Source: Halolamina rubra (lineage in GTDB: Archaea; Halobacteriota; Halobacteria; Halobacteriales; Haloferacaceae). From it: 64,000 nt of DNA. The number at the start of each line of letters is the position of its first letter. The first letter of the stretch is position 1. Under the pieces are notes generated by a model. The model made no database searches. It was not told the origin of the DNA and saw only the letters and a program-made list of their open reading frames with translations. Shown here one piece after another: positions 7,475 to 17,720 of this stretch. The position numbers and the translations under genes were made by a program. The stretch covers positions 1-64,000 of the forward strand of contig NZ_BBJN01000039.1 of the NCBI RefSeq assembly GCF_000739555.1. Reading direction: 5' to 3'.

Positions 7475-9188
7475 GTGCCGCGAAAGCCCCGTTCGACCGA
7501 CCGCCGACTGCCCCCTGAGAGCCGTCAGTGGCTGGCCCGCATCGCGGGGCTGCTCCTGGGGGTCGCGCTCGTGCTCGCGCTCGCGAGCGTCGGCGCCGTC
7601 GCCGCCGATCGAACCGCCGGTCCGTCGACCGCCCCCGCCCCGACAGTCGCGGTCGGGAACGCCTCGAACGCCTCCGGCGTCGTGCTCGAACTCTACCCCG
7701 ATCCGGTCCGGAACGGCGACGCCGGCGAGTACGTCCTGGTCGAACTCCCGCGGGCCGGGAACTGGAGCCTCTCGGACGGCGAATCGACCGTCCGCCTGCG
7801 AAACCGCTCGGGACGCGTCCTCGTCACCCCCGAGCCGGGAGCCGTCGGCGACCACGTCGCCGCCGACACGGCAGTCGTCGAGGGCTCGCTCGCGCTGGCG
7901 AACACGGGCGAGACGGTCGTCCTCCGGCGCGACGGCGAGACAGTCCACCGTGTCCGCTACGAGGCGACGGTCGAGGGCGAGCGCTACCTCCCTGCCCCTG
8001 GCGAGTGGCGCCCGCCCGGTCTCGACCCGCGGTCGCCGGTCCCCACCGGCCCGGCCAACGCCACCGCGTTCCTGCTCCCGGACTCCCCCGGACTGGCGCT
8101 GTCGACGCTCGAGAGCGCGACCGAACGCCTCCTGCTCGCGGGCTACACGTTCTCCTCCGAGCGAGTCACGGCGGCGCTGCTCGCGGCGGAGTCACGGGGC
8201 GTCGACGTGCGCGTGCTGGTCGAGGCCGAACCCGTCAACGGCGCCTCGGCCCGGCAGGCACGCCTCCTGGATCGTCTCGCGGCCGGGGGCGTCGACGTGC
8301 GCGTCGTCGGCGTCGGCGCGGACCGGTTCAACTACCACCACCCGAAGTACGCCGTCGTCGACGGGCGGGCGCTGGTCCTCACCGAGAACTGGAAACCCGC
8401 GGGCGTCGGCGGCGCCTCCAGCCGCGGCTGGGGCGTCCGGATCGAGAACGGCACCACCGCCGACGAGCTGGCCGCGCTGTTCCGGAACGACGCCGGCGCC
8501 GCCGACACTCGGGCGTGGGAGTCGTTCCGACGGAACCACCGGTTCGAGTCGTTCCCGGCCGCGAACGGGAGCTACCCCACCGAGTTCGCGCCGGAACAGG
8601 TCACGGCGACGAACGTGACGCTCCTGACCGCGCCCGGCAACGCGGCGTCACGGCTCGTCGCCGCCGTCGACGCCGCCGACTCCCGGGTCGACGTGCTCCA
8701 GCCCAGCCTCGGGCGACAGGACAACCCGCTCGTCCGGGCGACGCTGCGGGCGGCCCAGCGCGGCGTCGAGGTCCGGATCCTGCTCTCGGGCGCGTGGTAC
8801 GTCGCCGAGGAGAACGAGGCGCTGGTTTCGTGGCTGAACGACTGGGCGGCGCGCAACGACGCCCCACTGACCGCTCGCGTCGCCGAACCCGGCGGCCGGT
8901 ACGAGAAGATCCACGCCAAGGGGCTGCTGATCGACGACGACATCGCGGTCGTCGGCTCGCTCAACTGGAACGAGAACAGCGCGACCCGGAACCGCGAGGT
9001 CGCGCTCGCGCTGCACGGGCGCGAACCCGTCGCGTACTACCGGGAGAGCTTCGACGCCGACTGGGCCGGCGGTAACGGGGGGGAGAACGTGGCTGTTCGC
9101 GGCGGGCGCCGTGGCCGCCGTACTGGTCGCGGGGCTCGTCGCGGGGCGCTCGGTGCGCTTCGCGGCGGTGGAGAAGTGGGAGGAGTGA
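7475..9188 (+). CDS. Secreted/membrane phospholipase-D-like protein, C-terminus frameshifted
   Basis: A PLD-superfamily protein with an N-terminal membrane segment (residues about 20-43), a strand-rich lamin-tail-like region (70-160) and two HKD active-site motifs: H289-x-K291-x4-D (HPKYAVVDG) and H480-x-K482-x4-D (HAKGLLIDD). The active part should lie outside the membrane. After residue 533 the as-read frame becomes an Arg-rich run that would end only at 9361, inside the next gene. Dropping one G from the seven-G tract at 9077-9083 restores WLFAAGAVAAVLVAGLVAG, a normal C-terminal anchor, ending at 9188. The listed end is the corrected one. Substrate is unknown; nuclease and phospholipase are both possible. 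Confidence 0.85.
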
Positions 9189-9248
9189 CCTTGTCGACGC
9201 TGTCGGGAGATCAGTCGTCACAGAGGCGCGGCTGCCAGTCGCCGCGCC

Positions 9249-11189
9249 TCAGTCGTCCAGGGCGGCGGCCGTCGAGGAGAGCGCCTCGTCGATCTCGGCG
9301 TCGGCCATCTTCTCGACCAGCGCGTCGATCACCTGCTCGCGCCTGCCCTTCACGAACTTGATCGAGCCGACGACGAGGTGGCCGCCGCCGGAGACGCCGG
9401 CGCCGGGCAGCTCCTCGTTCAGCTCCTCGACCATCTCCGGGATGTCCAGCCGCACGCCGTCGCTCCGGAGCACGGCGAAGTCCGGGCCGTAGCCGATCGT
9501 GATCACGGGGTCGCCCGTCTCCTCGACCTTCGTGTCGTGGAGCTCGCCGGTGGTCTTCCCCGGCGCGGGGTAGGTGAAGCGGTGGGCCCACTGGTCGAGG
9601 TCGATCCGGTAGAGGTGGGCGTCGCTCTCGAGGGTCTCGTGCTCGACGTGGTCCTCGACGGCGTCGAGCTGGTCGTCGACGTCCCGCTCGGCCCGCGAGG
9701 AGAGGAACTCGACCAGCTCCTCGTGGCGGTCGCGGTCGTCACAGCCGACGTTGAGCACGTCGTTCACGACCGAGTGGCCGCTGGAGTAGCGGAGGAAGTG
9801 GGCCGCGTAGTCCAGCGCCTCGCCCACGTCGTCGAGGTCGTCACGGTCGTACCCCTCGGCCTCCGCCAGGTCGACGTAGTCGCTCATCGCGTCGGCGCGG
9901 GAGCGGTCCGAGACCCCGGCGACCGCCGGCACGTGCCGGAGCTCGTCGGTGATCTCCGGGTCGATCATCCGCGCGAGCTCGACGCACATCATCCCCGTGG
10001 TGATGCTGTAGTCCTCGTCGTACAGGTACGGGTTGACGTGGGCGTCGAGCAGCGGGTCCACCGCCTCCGGGTCCGGGTGGTGGTGGTCGACGACGGCGAT
10101 GGGCATGTCGTAGTGCGCGAGGTTGCGGTAGGCCGGCGTGTCCTCCTCGGTGCTCCCGTTGTCGAGCATCAGCAGGAACGGAAGCTGCTGGCCGTGCCGG
10201 GCCCGCCCCTCCAGCGCGAAGTTGAGGTCGCGGGTCACGTCCTCCATCTCGTAGAACGGCGCCTTCGAGGGGAGCCGCTTCAGCAGGTGGCGGCCGGCGT
10301 CGGGGTCGGCGTGGACCTCCTGGATGAAGTGCTCCAGCGCGCGCTGGACGGGGATCGCGGCGCACATCCCGTCGCCGTCGGCGTGGTGGCGCACCCGGAT
10401 CGGGCGGCCCTCGAGCACCGTCCGGCGGAGCAGTCGCGCGAGATCCTCGAGGTCGCCGCGGAGCTTCTCGAACTCGGGCCACTCGACCAGCGGCTCGACG
10501 GCTTCTGGGCCGGCACGCTCGGTGCGGGCCTCGTCGAGGCGCTCGCGGGCGGCCTCGGCCTTCTCGCCGTCGAGTACGGTCACGTCCTCCACCTCGAGCT
10601 GGCGGACGCCGTCGTGGAGGCCGACTTCGCCGGTGACGCGGGCGACGTCGCCGAGTTCGGCCTCGGGGTAGGCGCGCACGCCGGCTTCCTCGAACGCCGC
10701 GGCGGCGACGATTCCCGTCTCGTCGCCGACGTGGAAGATCGTCGGGCCGCCGGTCTGTTTGATCTGGGTGAGCTCGCCCTCGACGGTCACCGTCTCGTCC
10801 CGGGTGAGGTCGTCGATGGCGGTGATCTCCGGCTCGTGTTCGACGCGCACGACCCGGTTCTCGTCTGGGTCGACCTCCTCGAACGCGAGGTCGCCGTTCT
10901 CCCGGATCTCGGTCAGGCCGACTACGAGCTCGTCGCCGACCTCGTACTCGCCGTCGAGGCCGGACTCGTGGACCAGCCCCGAGACGTTGTCGGACACGTC
11001 GACGAAGACGCCGTAGTCGACGACGCCGTTGACGGTCACGAGGTAGCGGGCGCCCTCCGCCACGTCGTCGATCGTGCAGTCGTCGTCGAGATCGTAAACC
11101 ACGGTCGCGTCGTCGGGAACATCCCGACGGGCCGGGGGCGAACCGCCCTCGGCGGTGCCGGCGTCCTCGCCGGCGGAGTCATCAGTCAT
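9249..11189 (-). CDS. RecJ-like DHH phosphoesterase with S1 and OB domains
   Basis: A 646-residue archaeal DHH/DHHA1 protein, probably a single-strand nuclease of the RecJ group. In order it has an acidic N-terminus, an S1 RNA-binding-type domain (residues about 45-105; VNGVVDYGVFVDVSDNVSGLVHES), an OB-fold nucleic-acid domain (about 120-205), and the DHH catalytic part with RHHADGDG and VVDHHHPDP as metal ligands. The DHHA1 domain follows, with GVSGGGHLVVGSIKF at the C-terminus. The S1-OB-DHH order is typical of haloarchaeal RecJ paralogues, which act in DNA repair and replication or RNA processing. It ends 60 nt from the end of the PLD-like gene on the other strand. Confidence 0.9.
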   Translation of the reverse strand: MTDDSAGEDAGTAEGGSPPARRDVPDDATVVYDLDDDCTIDDVAEGARYLVTVNGVVDYGVFVDVSDNVSGLVHESGLDGEYEVGDELVVGLTEIRENGDLAFEEVDPDENRVVRVEHEPEITAIDDLTRDETVTVEGELTQIKQTGGPTIFHVGDETGIVAAAAFEEAGVRAYPEAELGDVARVTGEVGLHDGVRQLEVEDVTVLDGEKAEAARERLDEARTERAGPEAVEPLVEWPEFEKLRGDLEDLARLLRRTVLEGRPIRVRHHADGDGMCAAIPVQRALEHFIQEVHADPDAGRHLLKRLPSKAPFYEMEDVTRDLNFALEGRARHGQQLPFLLMLDNGSTEEDTPAYRNLAHYDMPIAVVDHHHPDPEAVDPLLDAHVNPYLYDEDYSITTGMMCVELARMIDPEITDELRHVPAVAGVSDRSRADAMSDYVDLAEAEGYDRDDLDDVGEALDYAAHFLRYSSGHSVVNDVLNVGCDDRDRHEELVEFLSSRAERDVDDQLDAVEDHVEHETLESDAHLYRIDLDQWAHRFTYPAPGKTTGELHDTKVEETGDPVITIGYGPDFAVLRSDGVRLDIPEMVEELNEELPGAGVSGGGHLVVGSIKFVKGRREQVIDALVEKMADAEIDEALSSTAAALDD

Positions 11190-11306
11190 ACGGAAAAGTC
11201 GGCGGTCGCCGGTGTTAAGTCTTCCAGTTCGGACCGCTGAGGGTGGCTCGACCCCGACAGCTCCGTCCCGGAATCCTTAGTTGGCGCCGCCCCCGAGTTC
11301 GGGGAA

Positions 11307-11807
11307 ATGGGACTGTTCCGGTCGGGCGACGTTGTCGGGATCGCCGACGACGCCCTCACGTTCGCGCTCGAAGCGTCCCGCGAGAGCCACCCCGACGAGT
11401 ACATGGGGCTGCTGCGGGGCGAGCCCGCCAGCGAGTTCGGACTCGACCACGAGGGGCTGCTCGTGACCGACGTGCTGATCATCCCGGGCACGGAGTCGAA
11501 CCCCGTGAGCGCGACGGTCAAGACCAGCATGGTCCCCAACGACTTCTCCTCGGTCGGCTCGATCCACTCCCACCCGAACGGCGTGCTCGAACCCTCCCAG
11601 GCCGACCTCGCGACGTTCACCAAGGGGCAGGTGCACATCATCGTCGGCCACCCCTACGGCCGCGACGACTGGGTCGCGCTGGACCGCGAGGGGAAGCGCC
11701 GGAGCCTCCCGGTGTACGACGTGGAGCTCGACGACCCCGAGGAGTTCTTCGACTTCACGCAGGCGGACATCGACGCCGAACTCGGCCTCGACGGTGACGA
11801 GCCATGA
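11307..11807 (+). CDS. JAMM/MPN+ metalloprotease (SAMP desampylase-type)
   Basis: A 166-residue JAB1/MPN/Mov34 domain protein with an intact zinc-protease signature: Glu31 in EYMG, then H87-x-H89-x7-S97-x2-D100 ([14 protein letters not shown]). In haloarchaea such proteins cleave ubiquitin-like SAMP conjugates. This one is coupled by a 4-nt overlap to a nucleotidyltransferase gene (ribL) and may correspond to the JAMM2 type of Haloferax. A CCTTAG element about 30 nt upstream of the ATG is a likely TATA box. It is cytosolic, with no signal peptide. The specific substrate is not deducible. Confidence 0.88.
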   Translation: MGLFRSGDVVGIADDALTFALEASRESHPDEYMGLLRGEPASEFGLDHEGLLVTDVLIIPGTESNPVSATVKTSMVPNDFSSVGSIHSHPNGVLEPSQADLATFTKGQVHIIVGHPYGRDDWVALDREGKRRSLPVYDVELDDPEEFFDFTQADIDAELGLDGDEP

Positions 11808-12253
11808 GCGGGGGACCGGCGGACACGCGGCGAGCAGTAGCGCAGGGCACCTTCGACCTGATCCACCCCGGACACGTCCACTACCTCCGGGAGGCCGCGG
11901 CGATGGCCGACGAGCTCCACGTGATCGTCGCCCGGAGTTCGAACGTCTCCCACAAGGCCGACCCCGTGCTCCCCGCCCGCCAGCGCCGGGACGTGGTCGA
12001 CGCCGTCGACGCCGTCGACGAGGCCCACCTGGGCGACGAGTCGGACATCTTCGTCCCGATCGAGCGCATCGACCCGGACGTGATCGTGCTGGGGTACGAC
12101 CAGCACCACGACGAGTCCGCGCTCGCGGCCGCGCTCGCCGATCGCGGGATCGACTGCGAGATCGACCGCGCGGGGCCCCGGGAGCCGAAGTACGACGACG
12201 AGCTGCTCTCGACCGGGAAGATCGTCGACCGCATCCTGGAACGCCGTGGATGA
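11804..12253 (+). CDS. ribL: FAD synthase (FMN adenylyltransferase) RibL
   Basis: A 149-residue cytidylyltransferase-fold enzyme, the archaeal-type FAD synthase that adenylates FMN. The nucleotide-binding HxGH motif is present as [14 protein letters not shown] (residues 15-28, His21 and His24). [18 protein letters not shown] and [10 protein letters not shown] fit the RibL/TagD-like family, and [11 protein letters not shown] near the C-terminus resembles the usual STxxI element. It overlaps the JAMM gene by ATGA. The length is normal for RibL. Glycerol-3-phosphate cytidylyltransferase is the main alternative, but archaeal context favours RibL. Confidence 0.88.
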   Translation: MSGGPADTRRAVAQGTFDLIHPGHVHYLREAAAMADELHVIVARSSNVSHKADPVLPARQRRDVVDAVDAVDEAHLGDESDIFVPIERIDPDVIVLGYDQHHDESALAAALADRGIDCEIDRAGPREPKYDDELLSTGKIVDRILERRG

Positions 12254-12334
12254 GCGCCCGATCGACCCGCTGGCAGTTCCCGGCGAGAGGGCAAACGCGA
12301 AGCCGATAAGTACCGCGGGACGCAACTTCGCGTA

Positions 12335-13735
12335 GTGAGTTCCGACCGCCAGTTCGCCGGCATGCTCGCGGCGACCGCGATGGGAGTGTACCTCCTCGTC
12401 GCCATCGGTGCGACCACGGCGGTGACCGACGCCGCCACCGCCTGTCAGGGCTGGCCTGCCTGCGGGAGCGGCTTCGGCGTCCCGACCACCGCGGACGGCT
12501 GGTTCGCCCTCGGCCACCGCGTCGCCGCCCTCGCCGTCGGCCTGCTCCTCCTCGCCACCGCAGCCCTCGCGTGGCGTCGCGACGAGTCCCGGCGCGTGAA
12601 GGCGTCGCTGCTGTTCGCGATCGTCCTCTACCCGGTCCAGTCCGGGGTCGGCGCCGTCATCGCCACGACGACCGTCACCCCGGCCGCGGCCGTCGCGGCC
12701 CTCCACCTCGGCACGGGCGTCGTCATCTTCGGGAGCGTGCTCGCGGCGCTGGCGTGGGCGCTCGAGGCCGCCACCGGCGACCCCGACGACGAACCGACCG
12801 ACCCCCTCGACGACGCGCCGGCGACCGTCGAGGAGTCGCCCTCGCCCGAGCTCCCGGCGCCCGGCTGGCCCCGGACGAAGGCGAAGCTCGCGGCGTACGG
12901 CCGCCTGACCAAGCCGCGGCTGATGTGGCTGCTCTGCCTCGTCGCCTCGGCGGCGATGGCGCTGGCCGGCGGCGCCAACTTCACCGTTCCCGTCGTCGCC
13001 AAGACGCTCGTCGGCGGCGCGCTCGCCATCGGCGCCTCCGGCACGTTCAACCACGTGCTCGAGCGCGACGTGGACCGCCGGATGCAGCGCACCAGCGACC
13101 GCCCGCTCGCGGTCGACCTGGTGCCGGTTCGCAACGCCGTCGCGTTCGGCCTCGCGCTCGCGGCGATCTCGGTCGGCCTGTTCGCCTCGATCAACGTGCT
13201 CGCGGCGGTGCTCGGGCTGACCGCCATCGCGTTCTACAGCGTCGTGTACACGCTGATCCTCAAGCCCAACACCGTCCAGAACACCGTCATCGGCGGCGCC
13301 GCCGGCGCGCTGCCCGCGCTCATCGGCTGGGCCGCGGTCACCGGCGAGATCGGCTGGGGCGGCCTCGGGCTGGCGACGGTCGTGTTCCTCTGGACGCCCG
13401 CGCACTTCTACAACCTCGCGCTGGCGTACAAGGACGACTACGCCGCCGGCGGCTTCCCGATGATGCCGGTCGTCCGCGGCGAGACGACGACGCGCCGCCA
13501 CATCGTCTGGTACCTCGGCGCGACGCTGGCGGCGACGGCGGCGCTGGCGCTGACGGCCCGGCTCGACTGGCTGTTCGTCGCCTTCGGGATCGCGCTCGCC
13601 GGGCTGTTCCTCTGGACGGTCGTGCGGCTCCACTTCGAGCGCACCGAGGCGGCGGCGTTCCGCGCGTTCCACGCCTCGAACGCCTACCTCGGCGGCGTGC
13701 TGCTCGCCGTCGTGCTCGACACGCTGGTCCTGTGA
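12335..13735 (+). CDS. ctaB: Heme O synthase with N-terminal CtaA/COX15-like domain
   Basis: A 466-residue integral membrane protein. Residues about 185-466 are protoheme IX farnesyltransferase (UbiA fold), with the prenyl-diphosphate-binding NHVLERDVDRRMQRTSDRP and AYKDDYAAGGFPMMP motifs and about eight membrane helices. Residues 1-150 form a separate four-helix domain resembling half of heme A synthase (CtaA/COX15), with CQGWPACGSGF and GHRVAALAVG. This fusion is characteristic of haloarchaea. It makes heme O for terminal oxidases. The GTG at 12335 is supported by GATAAG 28 nt upstream, implying a leaderless message. The following membrane protein gene starts 2 nt after it. Confidence 0.92.
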   Translation: MSSDRQFAGMLAATAMGVYLLVAIGATTAVTDAATACQGWPACGSGFGVPTTADGWFALGHRVAALAVGLLLLATAALAWRRDESRRVKASLLFAIVLYPVQSGVGAVIATTTVTPAAAVAALHLGTGVVIFGSVLAALAWALEAATGDPDDEPTDPLDDAPATVEESPSPELPAPGWPRTKAKLAAYGRLTKPRLMWLLCLVASAAMALAGGANFTVPVVAKTLVGGALAIGASGTFNHVLERDVDRRMQRTSDRPLAVDLVPVRNAVAFGLALAAISVGLFASINVLAAVLGLTAIAFYSVVYTLILKPNTVQNTVIGGAAGALPALIGWAAVTGEIGWGGLGLATVVFLWTPAHFYNLALAYKDDYAAGGFPMMPVVRGETTTRRHIVWYLGATLAATAALALTARLDWLFVAFGIALAGLFLWTVVRLHFERTEAAAFRAFHASNAYLGGVLLAVVLDTLVL

Positions 13736-13737
13736 GC

Positions 13738-14412
13738 ATGTCGGCAGTCACCGTCCCCGGCGTCGAGGACCTCCCCGAACCGCGGACGGTGCTGCTCTGG
13801 ACCGCCGTGCTGTACGTGGAAGTGATGGCGCTCACCGGCTACTGGCTGTTCGGCGACACCGCATCCGTCAGCAGCCCGCGGTTCGCGCTGTACGGGCTGC
13901 TCTGGATCAACGTCGCGCTGTGGGTGTTCGTCCGGGCGGACGTGCCGGACGTGGGCCCGAGCGCGGTCCGCCGCGGCGCCGTGGTGGCGCTCGGCTACCT
14001 CGCGGTGCTCGCGTACACCGGCGGCGTCGTCGCCCCCGGGATCCCCACGACGTTCGACTACACGGCAGGCTTTTCGGTGCTCTGGCTCCCGCCGGGCTGG
14101 GGCCCCGCGATCACGTTCAAGAGCCAGTACCTCCGGCTGATCCTGATGCCCGCGAAAGTGATCGGCTACCTCGCGCTGACGTACCTCGTGTTCGTCACGG
14201 TGCTCGACGTGTCCCGGTCCGCGGTGTCGGGGCTGCTGGGGCTGCTGTCCTGTGTCTCCTGCTCGTGGCCGATCCTGGCGTCGGTCGGCACCGCGGCGCT
14301 CGGCGGCGGCTCGTTCGTCGCGGTGGCGACGACGACGTACGCCTACGACGTGTCGACCGCGGTGTTCCTGCTGACGGTGGCGCTGCTGTCCTGGCGCCCG
14401 TCGTTCCGGTAG
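13738..14412 (+). CDS. Membrane protein in the heme O synthase transcription unit
   Basis: A 224-residue integral membrane protein with about six helices, starting at the ATG at 13738, 2 nt after the ctaB stop. A conserved-looking CVSCSWP motif at residues about 175-181 places a CxxC at the membrane edge and could bind copper or heme or form a disulfide. I cannot name the family. Tight linkage to ctaB suggests a role in oxidase cofactor or copper delivery; that is inference from position only. Confidence 0.72.
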   Translation: MSAVTVPGVEDLPEPRTVLLWTAVLYVEVMALTGYWLFGDTASVSSPRFALYGLLWINVALWVFVRADVPDVGPSAVRRGAVVALGYLAVLAYTGGVVAPGIPTTFDYTAGFSVLWLPPGWGPAITFKSQYLRLILMPAKVIGYLALTYLVFVTVLDVSRSAVSGLLGLLSCVSCSWPILASVGTAALGGGSFVAVATTTYAYDVSTAVFLLTVALLSWRPSFR

Positions 14413-14422
14413 CCCGCCGGGC

Positions 14423-14884
14423 TCAGCTCACGTCGAGGTGGTCGGCGATCCCCTCGCGGATGATCGTCTCGCAGTAGTCACAGCGCACGCCGTCGTCGAG
14501 CACGTCGAAGCGGGTCTCGACCGGCTCCTCGTCGTTGGTGATGCAGTTGCTGTTCGGGCAGGCCAGCACGCCCGTCACCGACTCGGGGCGCTCGACGCGT
14601 TTCTTCTCGCGAACTTCGTACTCCTCGACGATGTTCACCGTCGCCCGCGGCGCGATCAGCGAGAGCACGTCGACCTCGGCCTGGGAGAGCTCGCGCTCCT
14701 CCACCTTCACTACGTCCTTGGCGCCCATCCGGTCGGAGGGGACGTTCATCGCGACGCTGACCCCGGTGCCCTCGCTGCCGTCGATGCCCAGCAGCGCGAG
14801 CACGTGGAGGGAGCTACCGCCCGGGAGGTGGTCGAGTACGGTGCCGTCGCGGATCTTGGAGACGCGGAGTTCGTGGTCACTCAT
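14423..14884 (-). CDS. pyrI: Aspartate carbamoyltransferase regulatory subunit
   Basis: A 153-residue PyrI. The N-terminal effector-binding domain ([18 protein letters not shown] ... ALLGI) is followed by the zinc domain with CPNSNC and CDYC cysteine pairs that hold the regulatory to the catalytic subunit. It overlaps pyrB by 8 nt, so the two are co-translated. Nucleotide (CTP/ATP) control of the first committed step of pyrimidine synthesis is expected from the family. Length is standard. Confidence 0.96.
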   Translation of the reverse strand: MSDHELRVSKIRDGTVLDHLPGGSSLHVLALLGIDGSEGTGVSVAMNVPSDRMGAKDVVKVEERELSQAEVDVLSLIAPRATVNIVEEYEVREKKRVERPESVTGVLACPNSNCITNDEEPVETRFDVLDDGVRCDYCETIIREGIADHLDVS

Positions 14885-15800
14885 CGTTCGAGAGCAGGAG
14901 GTCGAGCAGCGCCATCCGGACCGGCACGCCGTTGTGGGCCTGCTCGAAGTAGTTCGCGTGGTCGGTGCCGTCGATCTCCGGGTCGATCTCGTCGACGCGC
15001 GGCAGCGGGTGCATCACCGTCAGGTCGTCCCGGGCCGCCTCGAGCGTCTCGGCGTCGATCTGGAACTCCCCGGCGACCTTCCGGTACTCGTCCTCGTCGG
15101 GGAACCGCTCGCGCTGGATCCGCGTGACGTACAGCACGTCGAGTTCGGGCAGCACCTCGTCCAGCTCGGTGTGCTCCCGGACCTGCGCGCCCGCCTCGTG
15201 GAGGTCGAACCGGACCGAGCGCGGCAGCCGCAGGGACTCCGGACTGACGAAGTGCATGTGGGCGTCGAACTCGGTCAGCGCGGTCGCCAGCGAGTGGACC
15301 GTCCGGCCGTACTTCAGGTCGCCGATGATCCCGATCGTGAGATCGTCCAGCCCCGCGGCCTCCCGGATCGAGTAGAGGTCGAGCAGTGTCTGGCTCGGGT
15401 GCTGGCCGGCGCCGTCGCCAGCGTTGACGACGGGCACGTCGACGAACTCCGAGGCCATCCGGGCGGCGCCCTCGCGGGGGTGGCGGAGCACGAGGCCGTC
15501 GGCGTACCCCTCGACCACCCGGACGGTGTCGGCGAGGCTCTCGCCTTTCTTCACCGAGGAGGCGTCGACGCCGCCCATGTCGACGACGTCGCCGCCCAGC
15601 CGCTTCATCGCGGTCTCGAACGACATCTTGGTTCGCGTGCTCGGCTCGTAGAAACAGAGCGCGAGCACCGTCTCGGGGTACCGGGCGGGGAGCGGGCCGC
15701 CGCCGTCCAGCGCGGCGTCGAACTCGGCGGCGCGGTCGAGCACGCGCTCGACGTCCGCCCGCGAGAGCTGGCCCGCGGCGACGAGGTGGTCCTGACGCAT
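14877..15800 (-). CDS. pyrB: Aspartate carbamoyltransferase catalytic subunit
   Basis: A 307-residue PyrB joining carbamoyl phosphate and aspartate. Conserved carbamoyl-phosphate-site motifs are [25 protein letters not shown] and HPLPRVDEI, with VKKGESL as the mobile loop. It forms the usual PyrB-PyrI dodecamer with the next gene, which overlaps by 8 nt. The ATG at 15800 gives the expected N-terminus MRQDHLVA. Nothing is unusual in the sequence. Confidence 0.97.
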   Translation of the reverse strand: MRQDHLVAAGQLSRADVERVLDRAAEFDAALDGGGPLPARYPETVLALCFYEPSTRTKMSFETAMKRLGGDVVDMGGVDASSVKKGESLADTVRVVEGYADGLVLRHPREGAARMASEFVDVPVVNAGDGAGQHPSQTLLDLYSIREAAGLDDLTIGIIGDLKYGRTVHSLATALTEFDAHMHFVSPESLRLPRSVRFDLHEAGAQVREHTELDEVLPELDVLYVTRIQRERFPDEDEYRKVAGEFQIDAETLEAARDDLTVMHPLPRVDEIDPEIDGTDHANYFEQAHNGVPVRMALLDLLLSNDE

Positions 15801-15908
15801 CAGTCGAGAGGGCGATGGGCACGACCTTGAATCCCTCGGCTCGGCCGTCCTCGCCGGTGTTCACGCCCGTGTGTGCGGCAGGGACCGACGTTACGAATCT
15901 CGAAGGAG

Positions 15909-17686
15909 TCAGTCCTGCCACTCCGCGTCCGACAGCGTCCGCTGGACCGCCTCCTCCCCGACCGCGGCGGCGATGGAGCGGAACGCGGCGCGCTCGTCGC
16001 GGTCGCCGGCGTTCGCGACCAGCCGCGAGACGATGAACTCCGGCGTCGAGCGCCCGACCGTCCCGAACCGCGGCTGGTAGTCGACGCGCAGGTCGAGCTC
16101 GTCGGTCAGCCCCTCGGCGAAGATGCCGTCGATGCGGGCGGTGTCGGGCAGCGGCGCGAGGTCCTCGGCGAGGTGGGTTACGAACACGCCCAGCGCGCCG
16201 CGGTCGACGGTCAGGTCGACCAGCCCGTTCAGCAGGTCCGCCGCCCTGCCCGGCTCCGTGATCGCCTCGAACTCGTCGACGAGCATCAGCGCGCGCCCTT
16301 CGCCGGTCAGCGGCGGCACGACCGACCGCAGCGTCGACTCCAACACGCCCGCGTTGAACGAGGCGTGGCGCCGGTGGAACACGATCGCGTCGAAGCGGCC
16401 GACCTCGGCCTCGTCGGCCGGGACGGGCAGCCCCATCGCCGCCAGGAGCGCGACGCCACACAGCGTCTCCAGCAGCGTCGTCTTCCCCCCGGAGTTCGCG
16501 CCCGTCAGCACCGCCACGCGGTCGCCCGAGGGCGGGTCGCTGCGCGCGCGCCGCCGGAGACCGAGTGGTCGCCGACGCCGTAGCTAACGGGCTGGATCTC
16601 GCCGTCGATGAACAGGTTGCGCGCGCCACGAACCGCGAGCCCGTCGTCGACGAGCGTCGGCCGCGTGAGATCGTGTGCCGCAGCGAAGCGGGCGAGCGAC
16701 AGGTCGAAGGCAAGCTCGTCGACCGCGTCGACGGCGGTCTCGATCTCCCCGCCCGCGGTGTCGAGCGTCTCCCGGAGCTCGCCGGCGACGACTGCCTCGC
16801 GGTCCGCGACCTGGCCCTCCAGCTCCGCGACGAGCCCGCGCAGCGTCGCCGAGACGAAGTCGGTCTCGTCGCGGGCCTCGTCGGGCGCGACCGCCCTGAC
16901 CTCGCTGGGGGTGACGCCGGTCTCCTCGGCGACGTAGGAGATCACGCCGCTCTGGAACGCCTCGAGCGAGCGCACGTCCTGCCCGCGGACGGTCTCCAGC
17001 ACGTCCAGCGCGCCGTCGTCGAGCCGGCGCGCGGCGGCGAGCTGGGTCCGAAGTCTGTCGAGCTGCTCGTCGGCGCCCTCACCCACCGAGAGCGGCTCGT
17101 CGGCGGCGTCGTCGCCGAACTCGCCCTGCACGGCGCCCAGCGCGTCGACGGCGTTCGCGAGCGCGTCGGCGTCGAGATCCGCGAGGCGCTCGAACGGGCC
17201 GCCCTCGCTCGCGCCGATCTCACGGAGGTCGAGCGCGGCGTCGACCGCCGCGCGCCGGCCCGCGCCGGCGTCGTCGTAGCGCTGGAACGTCGCGACGACC
17301 GACTCCCGGCCGTCGTCGTCCAGCCCCGCCCACACCTCGCGGGCGGCGTCGATGCGGTCGAGTCGGTCTTCGGCGGCCGACTGGCTCGACAGCGGCGTGA
17401 GCACGCGGATGCGGTCGGCGGCGCCGTCGGTCAGCGCGTCCCGCGCGGCCAGTTCCAGCAGATCGCCGTACACGTCGCGGGCGTCGCCGGTGCCCAGCGT
17501 GTCCAGCCCGGCGGCGCCCGTGGCCCGCCGGAGGATCCGCGTCGCCCGGCCCCGCGAGAGGCCGGCGTCGACCAGCGTCCCCACGTCGGCGGACTCGATG
17601 GCGCGCACGGCGCGCTCGACGCCCAGTTCGGTTTCGAGCAGCTCGGCCGTCTTCGGGCCGACGCCCCAGTACTCCTGCAGTCGCAT
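15909..17686 (-). pseudogene. MutS-family (MutS5/MutS2-like) ATPase with N-terminal HhH, frameshifted
   Basis: A haloarchaeal MutS-related protein. It has an N-terminal helix-hairpin-helix DNA-binding segment (YWGVGPKTAELLETELG, then LSRGRATRILR), a long helical core/clamp (residues about 90-375), then the ABC-type ATPase with Walker A TGANSGGKTT and Walker B ALMLVDEFE. The frame of the first 393 codons breaks in a GC-dinucleotide run at 16542-16551. The ATPase continues in another frame to 15909. Removing one GC pair, or adding one base, joins GDHSV to SDPPSGDRVAVLTG. Motifs on both sides are intact, so a sequencing error or fresh mutation is likely. Confidence 0.85.
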
Positions 17687-17720
17687 GGGTGGAGGTGTGG
17701 CCGGGGGTTCTTGAGCGTTG

